From Candidatus Gastranaerophilales bacterium (GTDB taxonomy: Bacteria > Cyanobacteriota > Vampirovibrionia > Gastranaerophilales > Gastranaerophilaceae): a DNA stretch of 32,683 nucleotides. The position numbers were made by a program, and so were the translations under genes. The notes under the pieces are model-generated. The model was given only the letters and a program-made list of their open reading frames with translations. It made no database searches and was not told the origin of the DNA. Positions 1-9,118 of the stretch are shown piece by piece; positions within the stretch are counted from its first letter, which is position 1; each line of letters opens with the position of its first letter. The stretch lies in contig CALUVE010000023.1 in assembly GCA_944324135.1 (NCBI GenBank), forward strand, positions 1-32,683. The letters run 5' to 3'.

Positions 1-1448
1 TCTTCATTAAATACAACTTTCTCAAGCGTAATCTCGCCTGTCTCAAGCGCGAATTGTAACCATTCAGGGCTGTTTATTAAGGTTTCGTCAAACTCTACCC
101 AGCTCTGGTCTGCGTCCGGAGTCTTTTCAAAGTATTTTTCGTGGAATACATCTGCGTTGTTGTATCCCTCATCATTTGCTTTTTCTACAAACTCTTCGTC
201 AAACAGAGCACCGTTCATGCGGTACCAGAGGTTTGTATACCATTCCTCTTTGTCAGGGTCAAGAACTTCGCGTTCACTCATATCCAAGAATTCAGGAGGT
301 TCGCTCTCTTCCCATTTTTTATGAGCGTTATCAAATCTGTCCTTGTTGAATTTTTTCTCTTTCAATGCAAGGGTCATATCTGTTTGGAAGTTCTTAATTG
401 CTTCTTGCAGAAAGTTATAGTGTGTACCGCTGTATTTGCTAACTGCAGCAAACAGATCTATAATTTTTTCTTTCATAGTCTTAAGCGAACCGTCTTGTTT
501 TGTATTACTCAACAGTGTATCCAATGTAGCATCGCCTGTATGGAATACCAGATAGTCAAGGCTTTGAGGTATACCGTTTTCATCTTCATATGTATATTTA
601 TAAGTATCAATTCCGGTTGTAGGATCACTTGATACCAATGAGAAGTATTCTGTATCAGTTAAATCAGGTGCCATAAGTGTTTCGTCACCGTTCTCTGCAC
701 ATATTTTCTGTGAAACTTCTGATATCATTTCTGAATTGGCCGTATCATGCATAGCTGCACCCCAAATTTGTATATTTTCTATAGTAATAGACATACCTGG
801 AATCGTGGTTTCATAATTTTTCGGATAATCGCTTTCATTATAATCTTGAGGTTGGCTTGGATCGTGTTTATAATCCAGTAAGTGTGCAAGTACGTGTAAG
901 TAGCACCCAGATCCGGATTGTCCTCTTACTGCAGTATCATAACAAGATTTACTTGCAGTCATGAATTTTCTGTATAATTCTGTATCTGTATTAATTACGA
1001 CGTCATAGTATACGTCATCTGTTTCTTTTGGTTCGCTATTTTTCCACTTTTCGTAGTCAGGGTTTGGTTCTTGCCATTCTTCTACGTGTATACAATTGTT
1101 TAATTCCAGAAATTCATCAAGGTTTGTTGCCTGCTGGAATGTAGTTGCATCCCCGTGGTTAACCATTGTTTGTCCTGCGCGGTTAACCAGAGCATACTGG
1201 TTCTTCAACGGCTGGTACTGCAGCATTGTGCTTGCTGTTAGGTCATACAGCGTTTGCTGTCCGTTTGCATCATAATACACATACTGTAATTTGGTTGCAT
1301 TTAATGCTTCCATATACTCATCACTTGCAGCCTGAGTCTCGTTCGCCAGACGGGTTTTGCTGTTTGCAATCATCTGTGAACGGAATTCATTATTGGTTAA
1401 CCGTGTGGTTATACTCAATAATCTAGCTTGTGAGGCTGCCATTCCCAT
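1..1448 (-). CDS. Large uncharacterised protein, N-terminal part (runs off left edge)
   Basis: An open reading frame of 482 codons without a stop runs from ATG 1448-1446 to the left edge, so the C-terminus is missing. The ribosome binding site AGGAAAGGA lies about a dozen bases upstream. The protein begins MGMAASQARLLSITTRL, has no signal peptide, and its first ~100 residues read as amphipathic helix rich in Ala, Asn, Gln and Thr. The rest is acidic and rich in Asp, Glu, Tyr and Trp, with repeated 'W-E-x-x-P' style segments (for example EEWQEPNP and KKWEESEPPE), then a stretch NSPEWLQFALETGEITLEK near the visible end. I do not recognise a named domain. The start resembles, from memory, large hypothetical proteins recurring in gut Vampirovibrionia genomes. 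A helical N-terminus without a signal peptide is also seen in flagellar or type III axial proteins, but that is a loose analogy. The coding call is firm; the function is unknown. Confidence 0.85.
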   Translation of the reverse strand, partial: MGMAASQARLLSITTRLTNNEFRSQMIANSKTRLANETQAASDEYMEALNATKLQYVYYDANGQQTLYDLTASTMLQYQPLKNQYALVNRAGQTMVNHGDATTFQQATNLDEFLELNNCIHVEEWQEPNPDYEKWKNSEPKETDDVYYDVVINTDTELYRKFMTASKSCYDTAVRGQSGSGCYLHVLAHLLDYKHDPSQPQDYNESDYPKNYETTIPGMSITIENIQIWGAAMHDTANSEMISEVSQKICAENGDETLMAPDLTDTEYFSLVSSDPTTGIDTYKYTYEDENGIPQSLDYLVFHTGDATLDTLLSNTKQDGSLKTMKEKIIDLFAAVSKYSGTHYNFLQEAIKNFQTDMTLALKEKKFNKDRFDNAHKKWEESEPPEFLDMSEREVLDPDKEEWYTNLWYRMNGALFDEEFVEKANDEGYNNADVFHEKYFEKTPDADQSWVEFDETLINSPEWLQFALETGEITLEKVVFNE

Positions 1449-1554
1449 AGTTTGAAGAATCCTTTCCTATTAGATGTATACATATAGATAATCGGATTTT
1501 TTAGGGAAAAACTTTAATATAATCATAGAAAATATTAACAAAAATTTACATAAA

Positions 1555-1592
1555 TAAAACAGCGTACAGAAAAAATTCAGTACGCGGTTTTT
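1555..1592 (-). terminator. Intrinsic terminator after the lytic transglycosylase gene
   Basis: GCGTAC (1562-1567) pairs with GTACGC (1580-1585), extended by A-rich and T-rich flanks. On the minus strand the stem is followed by TGTTTTATTT. It sits 26 bases past the transglycosylase stop and ahead of the start of the next minus-strand gene. Confidence 0.7.
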
Positions 1593-1610
1593 ACACTACT
1601 ACACACAAAT

Positions 1611-2258
1611 TTAGATAGAAATTGTTTGCTGCGGAAGTTCAAGCTCGACAGGAGTTTCATCGACAACATCCATATCAAGATACTTTGTAACATATTCTTC
1701 CACTGCAGGAACTTTTGGAGCCTGCGGTACAGGAGCAGCAGCCGGAACATGAACCGGTTCTGCGGCAGCAACAGTTTGTTTAGCTTTGTGCGCATTTACA
1801 ATTGACGGATCAGACTTAAGATTATGGTAATCAGTCATGATTTTGTTTACAAATCTTTTAGTTTCCTGGAACGGCGGAACAGAATTGTACTTTTTAACAT
1901 TGCCCGGCCCTGCATTGTAAGCTGCAAGCGCCAGTTCAACAGAACCGAACATTTTGTACATCTGCTTGTAATACATAATACCGCCTCTGATGTTATCACT
2001 CAAAGAATAAGGATTAACTCCGAGACGTCTTGCGGTGGACGGCATCAACTGATAAACACCGATTGCACCGTGAGAACTTCTTGCTTCGTGTCTGAAGCCT
2101 GATTCTGTTCTTGCAATACTAAGTGCAATCGCAGGATCTACGCCCATTTCAATAGCATGTTTTACTATTATATCCTTTACGGTATTAACGTCAGCAGCCT
2201 GAGCTTGAGCAAAAAACATCAATACTAAAGTAATAGTAAATAGTAATAATTTTCTCAA
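1611..2258 (-). CDS. Secreted lytic transglycosylase (SLT domain, GH23-like)
   Basis: The product cleaves peptidoglycan glycan strands in the periplasm. I place the start at TTG 2258-2256: AGAGGA lies 8 bases upstream, and translation then begins MRKLLLFTITLVLMFF, a clean signal peptide ending AQAQA before Ala-Asp. This gives 215 residues. Upstream ATGs at 2303 and 2393 would put an unlikely extension before the signal sequence. The SLT domain shows the catalytic Glu in ARTESGF (about residue 52), then GAIGVYQLMPSTA, a GG-x-x-Y-Y segment and AYNAGPGNV, all hallmarks of the family. A Pro/Ala-rich linker and a short acidic tail follow. It is a single gene, divergent from mtnP and closed by the hairpin at 1555-1592. 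Which transglycosylase subclass it belongs to cannot be told. Confidence 0.9.
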   Translation of the reverse strand: MRKLLLFTITLVLMFFAQAQAADVNTVKDIIVKHAIEMGVDPAIALSIARTESGFRHEARSSHGAIGVYQLMPSTARRLGVNPYSLSDNIRGGIMYYKQMYKMFGSVELALAAYNAGPGNVKKYNSVPPFQETKRFVNKIMTDYHNLKSDPSIVNAHKAKQTVAAAEPVHVPAAAPVPQAPKVPAVEEYVTKYLDMDVVDETPVELELPQQTISI

Positions 2259-2406
2259 AATAAAAATCCTCTGGTTGTAAATTGAAAAATTCCTAAACAA
2301 CATACTCCTCCCTCTTCCTTTATTTTCCGGGTGACAGAAATTTAGGAATGAAATTTTATACATACATAATATTACAAAAATATAAAAATTCAACCCAAAT
2401 AAATTT

Positions 2407-2435
2407 TTGTGTTACAATTGATGAAGAATTGTTAT
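2407..2435 (+). promoter_or_regulatory. Candidate sigma-70 promoter of the mtnP-yggT-trkAH operon
   Basis: TTGTGT (2407-2412) and TGTTAT (2430-2435) are spaced exactly 17 bases apart, about 30 bases ahead of the mtnP start. The same TTGTGT -35 element recurs at two other promoters in this window. Confidence 0.5.
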
Positions 2436-2466
2436 GAAAATCATATAGAAAAACAAAGGGGAAACT

Positions 2467-3270
2467 ATGACAAATAAAGAATTAGCAACCATCGGTGTAT
2501 TCGGAGGATCCGGATTTTACAAATTCTTAAATGATATAGAAGAAGTACAGGTAGAAACTCCATACGGTATGCCGAGCGACAATCTGTTAATAGGAAAAAT
2601 CGGAGAACACAAGGTTGCTTTTATGCCGCGCCACGGAAGAAACCATACAATATTGCCGCATCTTATCAATTACAGAGCAAATGTATGGGCTATGAAATCA
2701 GTCGGCGTGCAAAGAGTAATTTCTCCTTGCGCTGCAGGAAGCCTGCAAAAACATGTAAAACCCGGTGACTTTGTAATCTGTGACCAGTTTGTTGATTGGA
2801 CAGACGGAAGAAAATCAACATTCTTTGAAGGTCCGATAGCAACTCACCCGTCACCTGCTGAAACTTACTGTCCGGAGCTCAGAGAACTTGCAATAAAAAC
2901 GGGCAAAGAACTCGGAATTACCATCCACGAAACAGGAACTGTTGTCGTAATCAACGGCCCGAGATTTTCAACAAAAGCAGAATCAAAATTTTTCACAAAT
3001 CAAGGCTGGGAAGTTATCAATATGACAGCTTTTCCGGAAGCTTATCTTGTCAAAGAAATGGATATGTGCCCGCTTAATATCTCCTTGATAACAGACTATG
3101 ATGCAGGACTTGTTGGTGATGTTCCGCCGGTTTCTCACCACGAAGTTATGAATGTATTTAATTCAAACCTTTCTCATTTGAAAGAATTACTGTTCAAAAT
3201 GATAGAAAATATACCAATGGAAAGACGCAATTGTGATTGCATGAATACTAAAAGAAATTCACAACCGTAG
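2467..3270 (+). CDS. mtnP: S-methyl-5'-thioadenosine phosphorylase
   Basis: The cytosolic enzyme splits methylthioadenosine, a by-product of polyamine synthesis, into adenine and 5-methylthioribose-1-phosphate. The 267-residue length fits the PNP/MTAP family. Visible are the phosphate-loop GGSGFY (13-18), RHGRNH (55-60), NGPRFST, NMTAFPEA with Met186, and TDYDAG with Asp210 and Asp212. The last three correspond to human MTAP Met196, Asp220 and Asp222 with a constant offset of 10; these aspartates favour 6-aminopurine substrates over the Asn of purine nucleoside phosphorylases. The start is supported by AAAGGGGAAACT just upstream. The C-terminus ends in a short basic, Cys-containing tail (RRNCDCMNTKRN). 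It leads an operon with yggT, trkA and trkH. Confidence 0.9.
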   Translation: MTNKELATIGVFGGSGFYKFLNDIEEVQVETPYGMPSDNLLIGKIGEHKVAFMPRHGRNHTILPHLINYRANVWAMKSVGVQRVISPCAAGSLQKHVKPGDFVICDQFVDWTDGRKSTFFEGPIATHPSPAETYCPELRELAIKTGKELGITIHETGTVVVINGPRFSTKAESKFFTNQGWEVINMTAFPEAYLVKEMDMCPLNISLITDYDAGLVGDVPPVSHHEVMNVFNSNLSHLKELLFKMIENIPMERRNCDCMNTKRNSQP

Positions 3271-3279
3271 GGAGAAACT

Positions 3280-3543
3280 ATGTCATTAACAGCCGGTATT
3301 ATAAATATATTCAACCTATTTTATTTTTTAATAATCCTCAGAATTTTTCTGAGCTGGATACCGTCAATCAACTGGTCAGCACAACCGTGGAAAACTATCA
3401 GCGAAGTTACTGATATTTATCTGGATTTATTCAGAAAAATAATTCCGCCGATTGCAAATATAGATTTTTCACCGATTGTTGCCTTGATTGTACTCCAGAT
3501 AGTAGAAAATATTTTGCTGTATCTGGTACAGCAAATCAGGTAG
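3280..3543 (+). CDS. YggT/Ycf19 family small membrane protein
   Basis: An 87-residue protein with two hydrophobic segments (about 5-25 and 64-83). The family core is visible: a first helix followed by L-R-I-F-L-S-W-I-P, then a loop with PIANIDFSPIVALIVLQ, matching the D-x-S-P-[IL] signature. Family members in chloroplasts and cyanobacteria (Ycf19) and in bacteria act in membrane or division-related processes, but the biochemical role is unsettled. The start has GGAG five bases upstream. It lies 9 bases after mtnP and 11 before trkA, so it is cotranscribed with them. The context gives no clear functional hint. Confidence 0.85.
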   Translation: MSLTAGIINIFNLFYFLIILRIFLSWIPSINWSAQPWKTISEVTDIYLDLFRKIIPPIANIDFSPIVALIVLQIVENILLYLVQQIR

Positions 3544-3554
3544 GAGCTTAATTT

Positions 3555-4898
3555 ATGAAAATAATCATATATGGAGCAACTGACATAGGATGCCTGCTGG
3601 CAACAGAATTTTTTGAAGACCACGACATCACTATTATTGATAATGAAGAAAATCTAACAGATGAATTTAACCGTCTGGATATAAGTTTTGTAGCCGGTAA
3701 TGCTTCAAACATAAATGTTCTGACAAATGCAGATATAAGAAATGCAGATGTATTTATCGCGTGCACGCCGCTGGATGAAGCAAATATTGTAGCCTGCCTC
3801 ACCGCAAAAAAAATGAGCGGGGTCAAAACAATCTGTTTTGTATCAAAAGAAGAGTACAAATGCACGTTAAAATTTGAAAAAGACAACGACTTTTTCAGAG
3901 ACTTTTTCATTGATTACATTGTATGGCCTGAGGAACTTCTGACACAGGATATTTTTCGTATTGTAACGGTTGCACACGCCCTGGATGTCGAATACTTTGC
4001 AGACGGACAGGCAAGATTACTGGAATACAAATTAGGAGAAGAACACTCCATTGCCAACAAAAAAGTTAAAGACTGCGGTTTCACAGACGGAACACTGATT
4101 GTTGGAATCACAAGAAACAGCGAACTTTTTATACCAAACGGGGACACCGTTCTTCTTGCAGGCGACAAACTGATATTTATGGGAACATCTCACTCGCTGG
4201 ATATGCTTGCCGGTACTTTTTTCTACGAAAAAGAAAATATCAAATCCGTTGCTATCATCGGCGGCGGAAATGTAGGGCTTATGCTTGCTCAGGCGCTTGA
4301 ATCATTAAAAATTAAAGCAAAAATAATTGAAAAAGATTACGAACGCTGCGAATGTATTTCTCAGTATTTGAAAAACACTCTTGTAATCAACGGCGACGGA
4401 ACCAACCTTTCATTGCTTTCTGAAGAAGAAATCGGAGATTGTGATGTTGCAATAAGTGTCACTAATAATGACGAAAGAAACCTTTTGTGTTCACTTTTAT
4501 GCAAGCAGCTCGGTGTTAAACGTGTCATTGCAAGAGTATCAAAAGTATTAAATATTCCGCTGTTTGAAAAAGTAGGTATTGATATTGCAATATCCCCTAA
4601 AAATTCTGCTATTAACGAAGTTAAGAATGATTTAGCGGAAACAAATGTTGATATCCTTGCAACAGTCGAGCAGGGGCAGGGCGAAGTTTTGGAAATCGAA
4701 ACACCTGTTGAGTTTGACAATAAAAAAGTTATGGAATTAAAATTCCCGGCAAATGCAATTATCGGAGTTGTACAGCGCAAACACAGCGTCATCATTCCAA
4801 AAGGTACAACCGTTATTAATAAAGGTGATACTCTGATAATATTTACAAAAGCGGAAGATGCTGATGCAATCAAGAGTTTCTTTAAGGTGAATAAGTAA
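3555..4898 (+). CDS. trkA: Trk potassium uptake regulatory protein TrkA
   Basis: The peripheral cytoplasmic subunit binds NAD(H) and nucleotides and gates the TrkH channel. The 447 residues form the usual tandem of two RCK units, each a Rossmann-like N domain plus a C domain. The second N domain starts VAIIGGGNVG with an intact G-x-G-x-x-G loop and an acidic residue at the end of strand 2 (IIEKD). The first starts IIIYGATDIG, in which the middle glycine is replaced by threonine, although the strand-2 Asp (IIDNEEN) is kept. The start is supported by AGGAG 8 bases upstream. The stop overlaps the trkH start (TAATG), a sign of translational coupling and a 1:1 complex. Confidence 0.9.
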   Translation: MKIIIYGATDIGCLLATEFFEDHDITIIDNEENLTDEFNRLDISFVAGNASNINVLTNADIRNADVFIACTPLDEANIVACLTAKKMSGVKTICFVSKEEYKCTLKFEKDNDFFRDFFIDYIVWPEELLTQDIFRIVTVAHALDVEYFADGQARLLEYKLGEEHSIANKKVKDCGFTDGTLIVGITRNSELFIPNGDTVLLAGDKLIFMGTSHSLDMLAGTFFYEKENIKSVAIIGGGNVGLMLAQALESLKIKAKIIEKDYERCECISQYLKNTLVINGDGTNLSLLSEEEIGDCDVAISVTNNDERNLLCSLLCKQLGVKRVIARVSKVLNIPLFEKVGIDIAISPKNSAINEVKNDLAETNVDILATVEQGQGEVLEIETPVEFDNKKVMELKFPANAIIGVVQRKHSVIIPKGTTVINKGDTLIIFTKAEDADAIKSFFKVNK

Positions 4899-6367
4899 TG
4901 AGACTGAATTATCTTGCAAACGCTATCGGACTGATAATGATTTATATAGGGATAGTTATTCTCTCCCCGATAGTTGTTGCACTTATTACAAAAGATTTTT
5001 ATTCGATAATTCCGTTTATCACGGCGGGCATAATCTCTACAGGTATCGGACTTTGCCTGAGAAAATTTTTCCCGAACGCTTCTTCTGTTGAAAACTTGAA
5101 CGACATCAAAAAAACAGAAGCTCTTTTTATTGTAGCAGTTTCCTGGGTAATTTTCGGGCTTGTTTCAGGTATCCCATACTTGTTTTACGGCATAGGCCCT
5201 GTTGATGCAATGTTTGAGGCGACTTCCGGAATTACAACCACCGGAGCTACAATATTGACAACATTTGATTATCCGCAAACTTTATTTTTCTGGCGCTCGC
5301 TGACACAATGGCTCGGCGGCTTGGGAATCATAGTATTATTTATTGCAGTACTTCCGCAATTTGCTGTTGCTGGGCGGCAGATGTTTTTTGCGGAAGCGCC
5401 CGGCCCTACAGAGGACAAAATCACCCCTAGAATCAGAAATACAGCCTCTACACTGTGGGGGATTTATCTGATATTTACACTAATCCAAACAATATTACTA
5501 ATGCTTGCGGGAATGCCTCTGTTTGATGCAATATGTAATTCATTTTCGACCATTGCAGCAGGCGGTTTTTCACCAAAAGCAAACAGCACATGGGATTACC
5601 ATTCGACAGCTATAACCTGGATTATGACAATATTTATGTTCATTGCAGGCAGTAACTTTATACTCTGGATAAGAGCGTTTAACCAGAAAAAACCGTCCTT
5701 GTTTATGAAAAACGAAGAATTCAGACTTTATTTGAATTTAACAATAATATTTTCTTTATTTATCGCAGCAAGCCTGATATATTCAAGCGGTTACAGCCCG
5801 TTTGAGGCATTGACTCACGCGTTTTATCAGGTCGCATCAATTTCAACCTCAACTGGGAGCGCAAGTGATGACTTTATAAAATGGGATTACACCTCACAAA
5901 TAATTCTGTTTATTGTAATGTTTATGGGCGCTTGCGCAAGTTCTGCAGGCGGCGGCATCAAGTTAACCCGCTGGCTGATTGTTTTCAAAACTATGAAAAG
6001 TGAAATGATTAGGATTCTCCATCCGAACGCTGTTTTTAATGTAAAAGTTGATAATACAATTGTACCTAAAGAAGTTATCAGACAAATTATAGTATTTGTA
6101 TTCTATTATCTGGCAATATTTATAATCGGTGCAATTCTGATAAGCATAATAGAACAAAATGTAATAACAGGTTTGAGCACCTCAATCACAACCCTCGGGA
6201 ATATCGGCCCAGGTTTTTCTCAAGCTATAGGTCCTATGGGAAACTTTGACGGACTGCATATTTCAACTAAAATTATCTGTATCATATATATGCTTGTCGG
6301 CAGACTTGAAATAATTCCGTTTTTAGTTATGTTCCAGCGAGATTTCTGGTCTGTAAAAGAATCTTAG
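4898..6367 (+). CDS. trkH: Trk potassium uptake channel TrkH
   Basis: Integral inner-membrane potassium-translocating subunit, 489 residues with hydrophobic helices throughout. The four pore-loop repeats with selectivity-filter glycines can be seen: SGITTTGATIL, STIAAGGFSP, STSTGSASDD and LGNIGPGFSQ. The segment CASSAGGGIKLTRW after the third pore loop is also typical. Together with TrkA this makes a complete Trk system. It closes the mtnP-yggT-trkA-trkH operon; no strong terminator follows, only an inverted repeat at 6384-6420. Confidence 0.93.
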   Translation: MRLNYLANAIGLIMIYIGIVILSPIVVALITKDFYSIIPFITAGIISTGIGLCLRKFFPNASSVENLNDIKKTEALFIVAVSWVIFGLVSGIPYLFYGIGPVDAMFEATSGITTTGATILTTFDYPQTLFFWRSLTQWLGGLGIIVLFIAVLPQFAVAGRQMFFAEAPGPTEDKITPRIRNTASTLWGIYLIFTLIQTILLMLAGMPLFDAICNSFSTIAAGGFSPKANSTWDYHSTAITWIMTIFMFIAGSNFILWIRAFNQKKPSLFMKNEEFRLYLNLTIIFSLFIAASLIYSSGYSPFEALTHAFYQVASISTSTGSASDDFIKWDYTSQIILFIVMFMGACASSAGGGIKLTRWLIVFKTMKSEMIRILHPNAVFNVKVDNTIVPKEVIRQIIVFVFYYLAIFIIGAILISIIEQNVITGLSTSITTLGNIGPGFSQAIGPMGNFDGLHISTKIICIIYMLVGRLEIIPFLVMFQRDFWSVKES

Positions 6368-6383
6368 ATAATTAATCTTTATA

Positions 6384-6420
6384 AATGATTAAAATGAACA
6401 ATTAATGTGATTTAATCGTT
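6384..6420. repeat. Imperfect inverted repeat between trkH and tolC
   Basis: AATGATTAAA (6384-6393) and TTTAATCGTT (6411-6420) are inverted copies with one mismatch, separated by 17 bases. It is not followed by a T-run, so it is a poor terminator; it could be an operator for the efflux operon. Nothing else is apparent in this short gap apart from AT-rich promoter-like sequence. Confidence 0.3.
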
Positions 6421-6465
6421 GTATATATGTGAAAATACCCGATTGAAATAAGAGGACACATTAAA

Positions 6466-7953
6466 TTGTCATTACGCAAAAAAATTATTGCATTATTTAT
6501 ATGTATTGTTCTGAATTCAGGACTTTGCTGTTTTGCGTTGGAAGCATCCGTCCAGATGATAGAAAAAGGCTCCACACTTTCTATGAAAGACTGTCTTGAA
6601 ATTGCGCTGAACAACAGCCCTCTTATAAAAAGAGCAAGATATAACTACGGAGTATCCGCAAAAACTTACAGCATTTCAAAAGCTGCCTACTTTCCGACAA
6701 TCGGAATAGGTACCGGATATTATGTGAACACCAGCAGCTCCTCCCGGGGTGGGGGCGGAAGATACGGCTCATATAACAGAAATACCACTAACAATTATTA
6801 TTCAGCGGAAGCCTCTCTCAATCAGCTGATATGGAATTTCGGAAAAACTAATGCTAATATCAGAATGAATAATTTTTACAGAATCGCTGCTATTTTTGAC
6901 TTTGACAATATTGTGCTTGACACTCTGTTTGAAGTTAAAAATAACTACTACAATGTACTCGCTGCCAAAGCTCAGGTCGAAATAAACAAAGCAAATGTTC
7001 AAATCAATGAAAGAAATTACCAGAGAACAAAAGCATATTTTGACGAGGGAATCCGCTCCAAAATTGACCTTGTTAACGCTGAAGTTTATCTGAGTGACTC
7101 AAAGGTAGCCCTGGTAAATTCAGAAAAAATTTACCAGAACGCCCTTGTTCAACTTAACAATTCTATGTATGTTGCATACACTCCGGACTACGAAATTGAA
7201 AGCACAGAAAATTTTAAATTCAGCGACAACCTTGCGGAAGTAAACCTTGAAGATATCTCTAAAAAAGAGGATTACTCTGCACCGCCGGAAGAAGTTGATG
7301 ATGCATTTTTAACAAGTCAGGTAGAAAAAATAGAAGTGCTGACTGATTTCAAACTTAACCCGTTCCCTTATACTTTTGAAGAATCTTTAGAGATGGCGTA
7401 CGAAAATAGACCTGATTTAAAAGCCTATGATGCTACTTTGAGCGCAATGAAAGAAGCTTTGAAATACACCAAACGTGAATATCTTCCTGAAATCAGCGGG
7501 AACGTCGGCTACGGTTACAGGGACAGCTACAATACAAATTCTTTTAACGTCGGAGTTTCACTCTCAACAAATGTGAATATTCTGGCAACAAAACACGAAA
7601 TTGACAGCGCAAAATTACAGGTAGAATTAGCACAGAATGAGATAGATTTAGCAAAACAAAACATATATTTTGAAGTTCAGGACGCCTATATTAATATGAT
7701 GCAACTGGAAAAACAAATTCCGTTGTTAGCTGTCAAAGTCCGCCAGACTCTGGAAAACTTTGAACTTGCAGACGGCAGATATTCAGTCGGTATCGGAGAC
7801 TACATTGAACTTCAGGATGCAAAAGTAAATTACAACAATGCACAGCAATCATACGTTGAGGCTGTATTCAATTATAACGTGGCAAGAGCAAACCTTGAAA
7901 AAGCCATTGCTCTCCCTCAGGAAGTAACAGCAACCATAGGGGATGAAAAATGA
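6466..7953 (+). CDS. TolC family outer-membrane efflux protein
   Basis: Outer-membrane channel of a tripartite efflux or secretion system, 495 residues. The start is TTG 6466-6468 with AGAGGA 9 bases upstream; it gives MSLRKKIIALFICIVLNSGL, a signal peptide ending near CCFA. Two OEP repeats are visible: 'LSMKDCLEIALNNSPLIKRARYN' type motifs at ~40 and again 'FEESLEMAYENRPDLKAYDA' at ~305, with long coiled-coil segments following each. A Ser/Gly-rich insert (SSSSRGGGGRYGSY) near residue 90 is likely a surface or periplasmic loop. The last bases overlap the next gene (ATGA), so it is cotranscribed with the adaptor, ATPase and permease. Confidence 0.88.
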   Translation: MSLRKKIIALFICIVLNSGLCCFALEASVQMIEKGSTLSMKDCLEIALNNSPLIKRARYNYGVSAKTYSISKAAYFPTIGIGTGYYVNTSSSSRGGGGRYGSYNRNTTNNYYSAEASLNQLIWNFGKTNANIRMNNFYRIAAIFDFDNIVLDTLFEVKNNYYNVLAAKAQVEINKANVQINERNYQRTKAYFDEGIRSKIDLVNAEVYLSDSKVALVNSEKIYQNALVQLNNSMYVAYTPDYEIESTENFKFSDNLAEVNLEDISKKEDYSAPPEEVDDAFLTSQVEKIEVLTDFKLNPFPYTFEESLEMAYENRPDLKAYDATLSAMKEALKYTKREYLPEISGNVGYGYRDSYNTNSFNVGVSLSTNVNILATKHEIDSAKLQVELAQNEIDLAKQNIYFEVQDAYINMMQLEKQIPLLAVKVRQTLENFELADGRYSVGIGDYIELQDAKVNYNNAQQSYVEAVFNYNVARANLEKAIALPQEVTATIGDEK

Positions 7954-9104
7954 AAATAGACAAAAAAATTATTATAACTGCAATAATAGGATTGGTTGTA
8001 CTACTACTGGTGATAAAAACAGTAAATAAAAATAAAGTACGCTATGAAACAACTAAACTTACACGATGCACAATTACCCAGATAGTAGAGGCATCAGGGA
8101 CAATTAATCCTGTAAATACAGTTAGCGTAGGTTCAACCGTATCAGGTCTTATAAAAGATATCTACGTTGACTTTAACTCCGTTGTTAAAAAAGGGCAGCT
8201 CCTGGCACAAATCGACCCGGCAAACTTTGAAGCATCCGTCCAGCAGGCACAAGCATCAATCAATAATGCAGAAGCAAATCTTGCAAGACTGAACGCTGTG
8301 ATGGAAATGGATAAAAAAACATATAACCGTTATAAAAGATTGTACGAAAAAAACTTTATAGCCAAAAGCGAGCTTGATCAGGCCGAAAGCAACTACCTTG
8401 CGGATTTGGCACAAATAGGAGCAGCTCAAGCGCAAATTTCACAGGCTAAAGCAACTTATAAAACAGCAATGACAAACCTCGGGTACACAAAAATAATAGC
8501 ACCCGTGGACGGAACTATTATTTCCCGTGAAATAGACCTTGGTCAGCCGGTTGCCGCAAGCTTTCAGGCTCCGCAATTATTCACGATTGCGCAAGATTTA
8601 ACAAAAATGCAAATAGAAGTAAATGTTTCAGAAGCTGATATCGGTAAAGTAAAAGAAGGGCAGGATGTCACCTACACACTTGACGGATATCCTGACAGTA
8701 TTTTCCACGGGAAAGTCACGCAGGTCAGAATTTCTCCGACAACAGTATCTAACGTTGTAACATACTCTGTCATTGTTGATGTAAACAACGAAGATTTAAA
8801 ACTAATCCCCGGTATGACAGCAAACGTTTCTATTATCACCGATAAGAGTGAAGATATCCTGTGTATCCCGAATATGGCACTAAAATTCACTCCGAATACT
8901 GACGGGACAAAATACAAAAATCAGGGTATCTGGATTATGGAAAGAGGCAAACCAAAAAGAATTGATGTAAAAACAGGGGTCAGCAATGATACATCAACAG
9001 AACTTGAAGAACCCGCACTTGCTGAGGGAACCCCTATTATCACAGGTATAAAAGGCAAATCAAGAAACGCTTCAACACAAAAACGCCGCCGCGGAATGTT
9101 CTAA
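7950..9104 (+). CDS. Periplasmic adaptor (MacA/HlyD-type membrane fusion protein)
   Basis: Links the inner-membrane ABC transporter with the TolC channel. The 384 residues start with a single membrane anchor (about 7-24, IITAIIGLVVLLLV). A lipoyl-like half motif follows (VSVGSTVSGLIKDIYVDFNSVVKKGQLLAQID), then a coiled-coil hairpin of ~80 residues, then the second lipoyl half (YTKIIAPVDGTIISREIDLGQ) and beta-barrel domains. The C-terminus is basic (QKRRRGMF). The start overlaps the tolC-like stop by four bases. The domain order and the ABC neighbours favour a MacA-type adaptor over an RND adaptor; the substrate is unknown. Confidence 0.88.
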   Translation: MKIDKKIIITAIIGLVVLLLVIKTVNKNKVRYETTKLTRCTITQIVEASGTINPVNTVSVGSTVSGLIKDIYVDFNSVVKKGQLLAQIDPANFEASVQQAQASINNAEANLARLNAVMEMDKKTYNRYKRLYEKNFIAKSELDQAESNYLADLAQIGAAQAQISQAKATYKTAMTNLGYTKIIAPVDGTIISREIDLGQPVAASFQAPQLFTIAQDLTKMQIEVNVSEADIGKVKEGQDVTYTLDGYPDSIFHGKVTQVRISPTTVSNVVTYSVIVDVNNEDLKLIPGMTANVSIITDKSEDILCIPNMALKFTPNTDGTKYKNQGIWIMERGKPKRIDVKTGVSNDTSTELEEPALAEGTPIITGIKGKSRNASTQKRRRGMF

Positions 9105-9118
9105 AACAAAGGATAAAA

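Noticed and set aside
1611-2393. Longer transglycosylase starting at 2393 or at ATG 2303
   Set aside because: Both put 15-45 unlikely residues before the signal peptide. TTG 2258 has AGAGGA at good spacing and gives a normal signal sequence.
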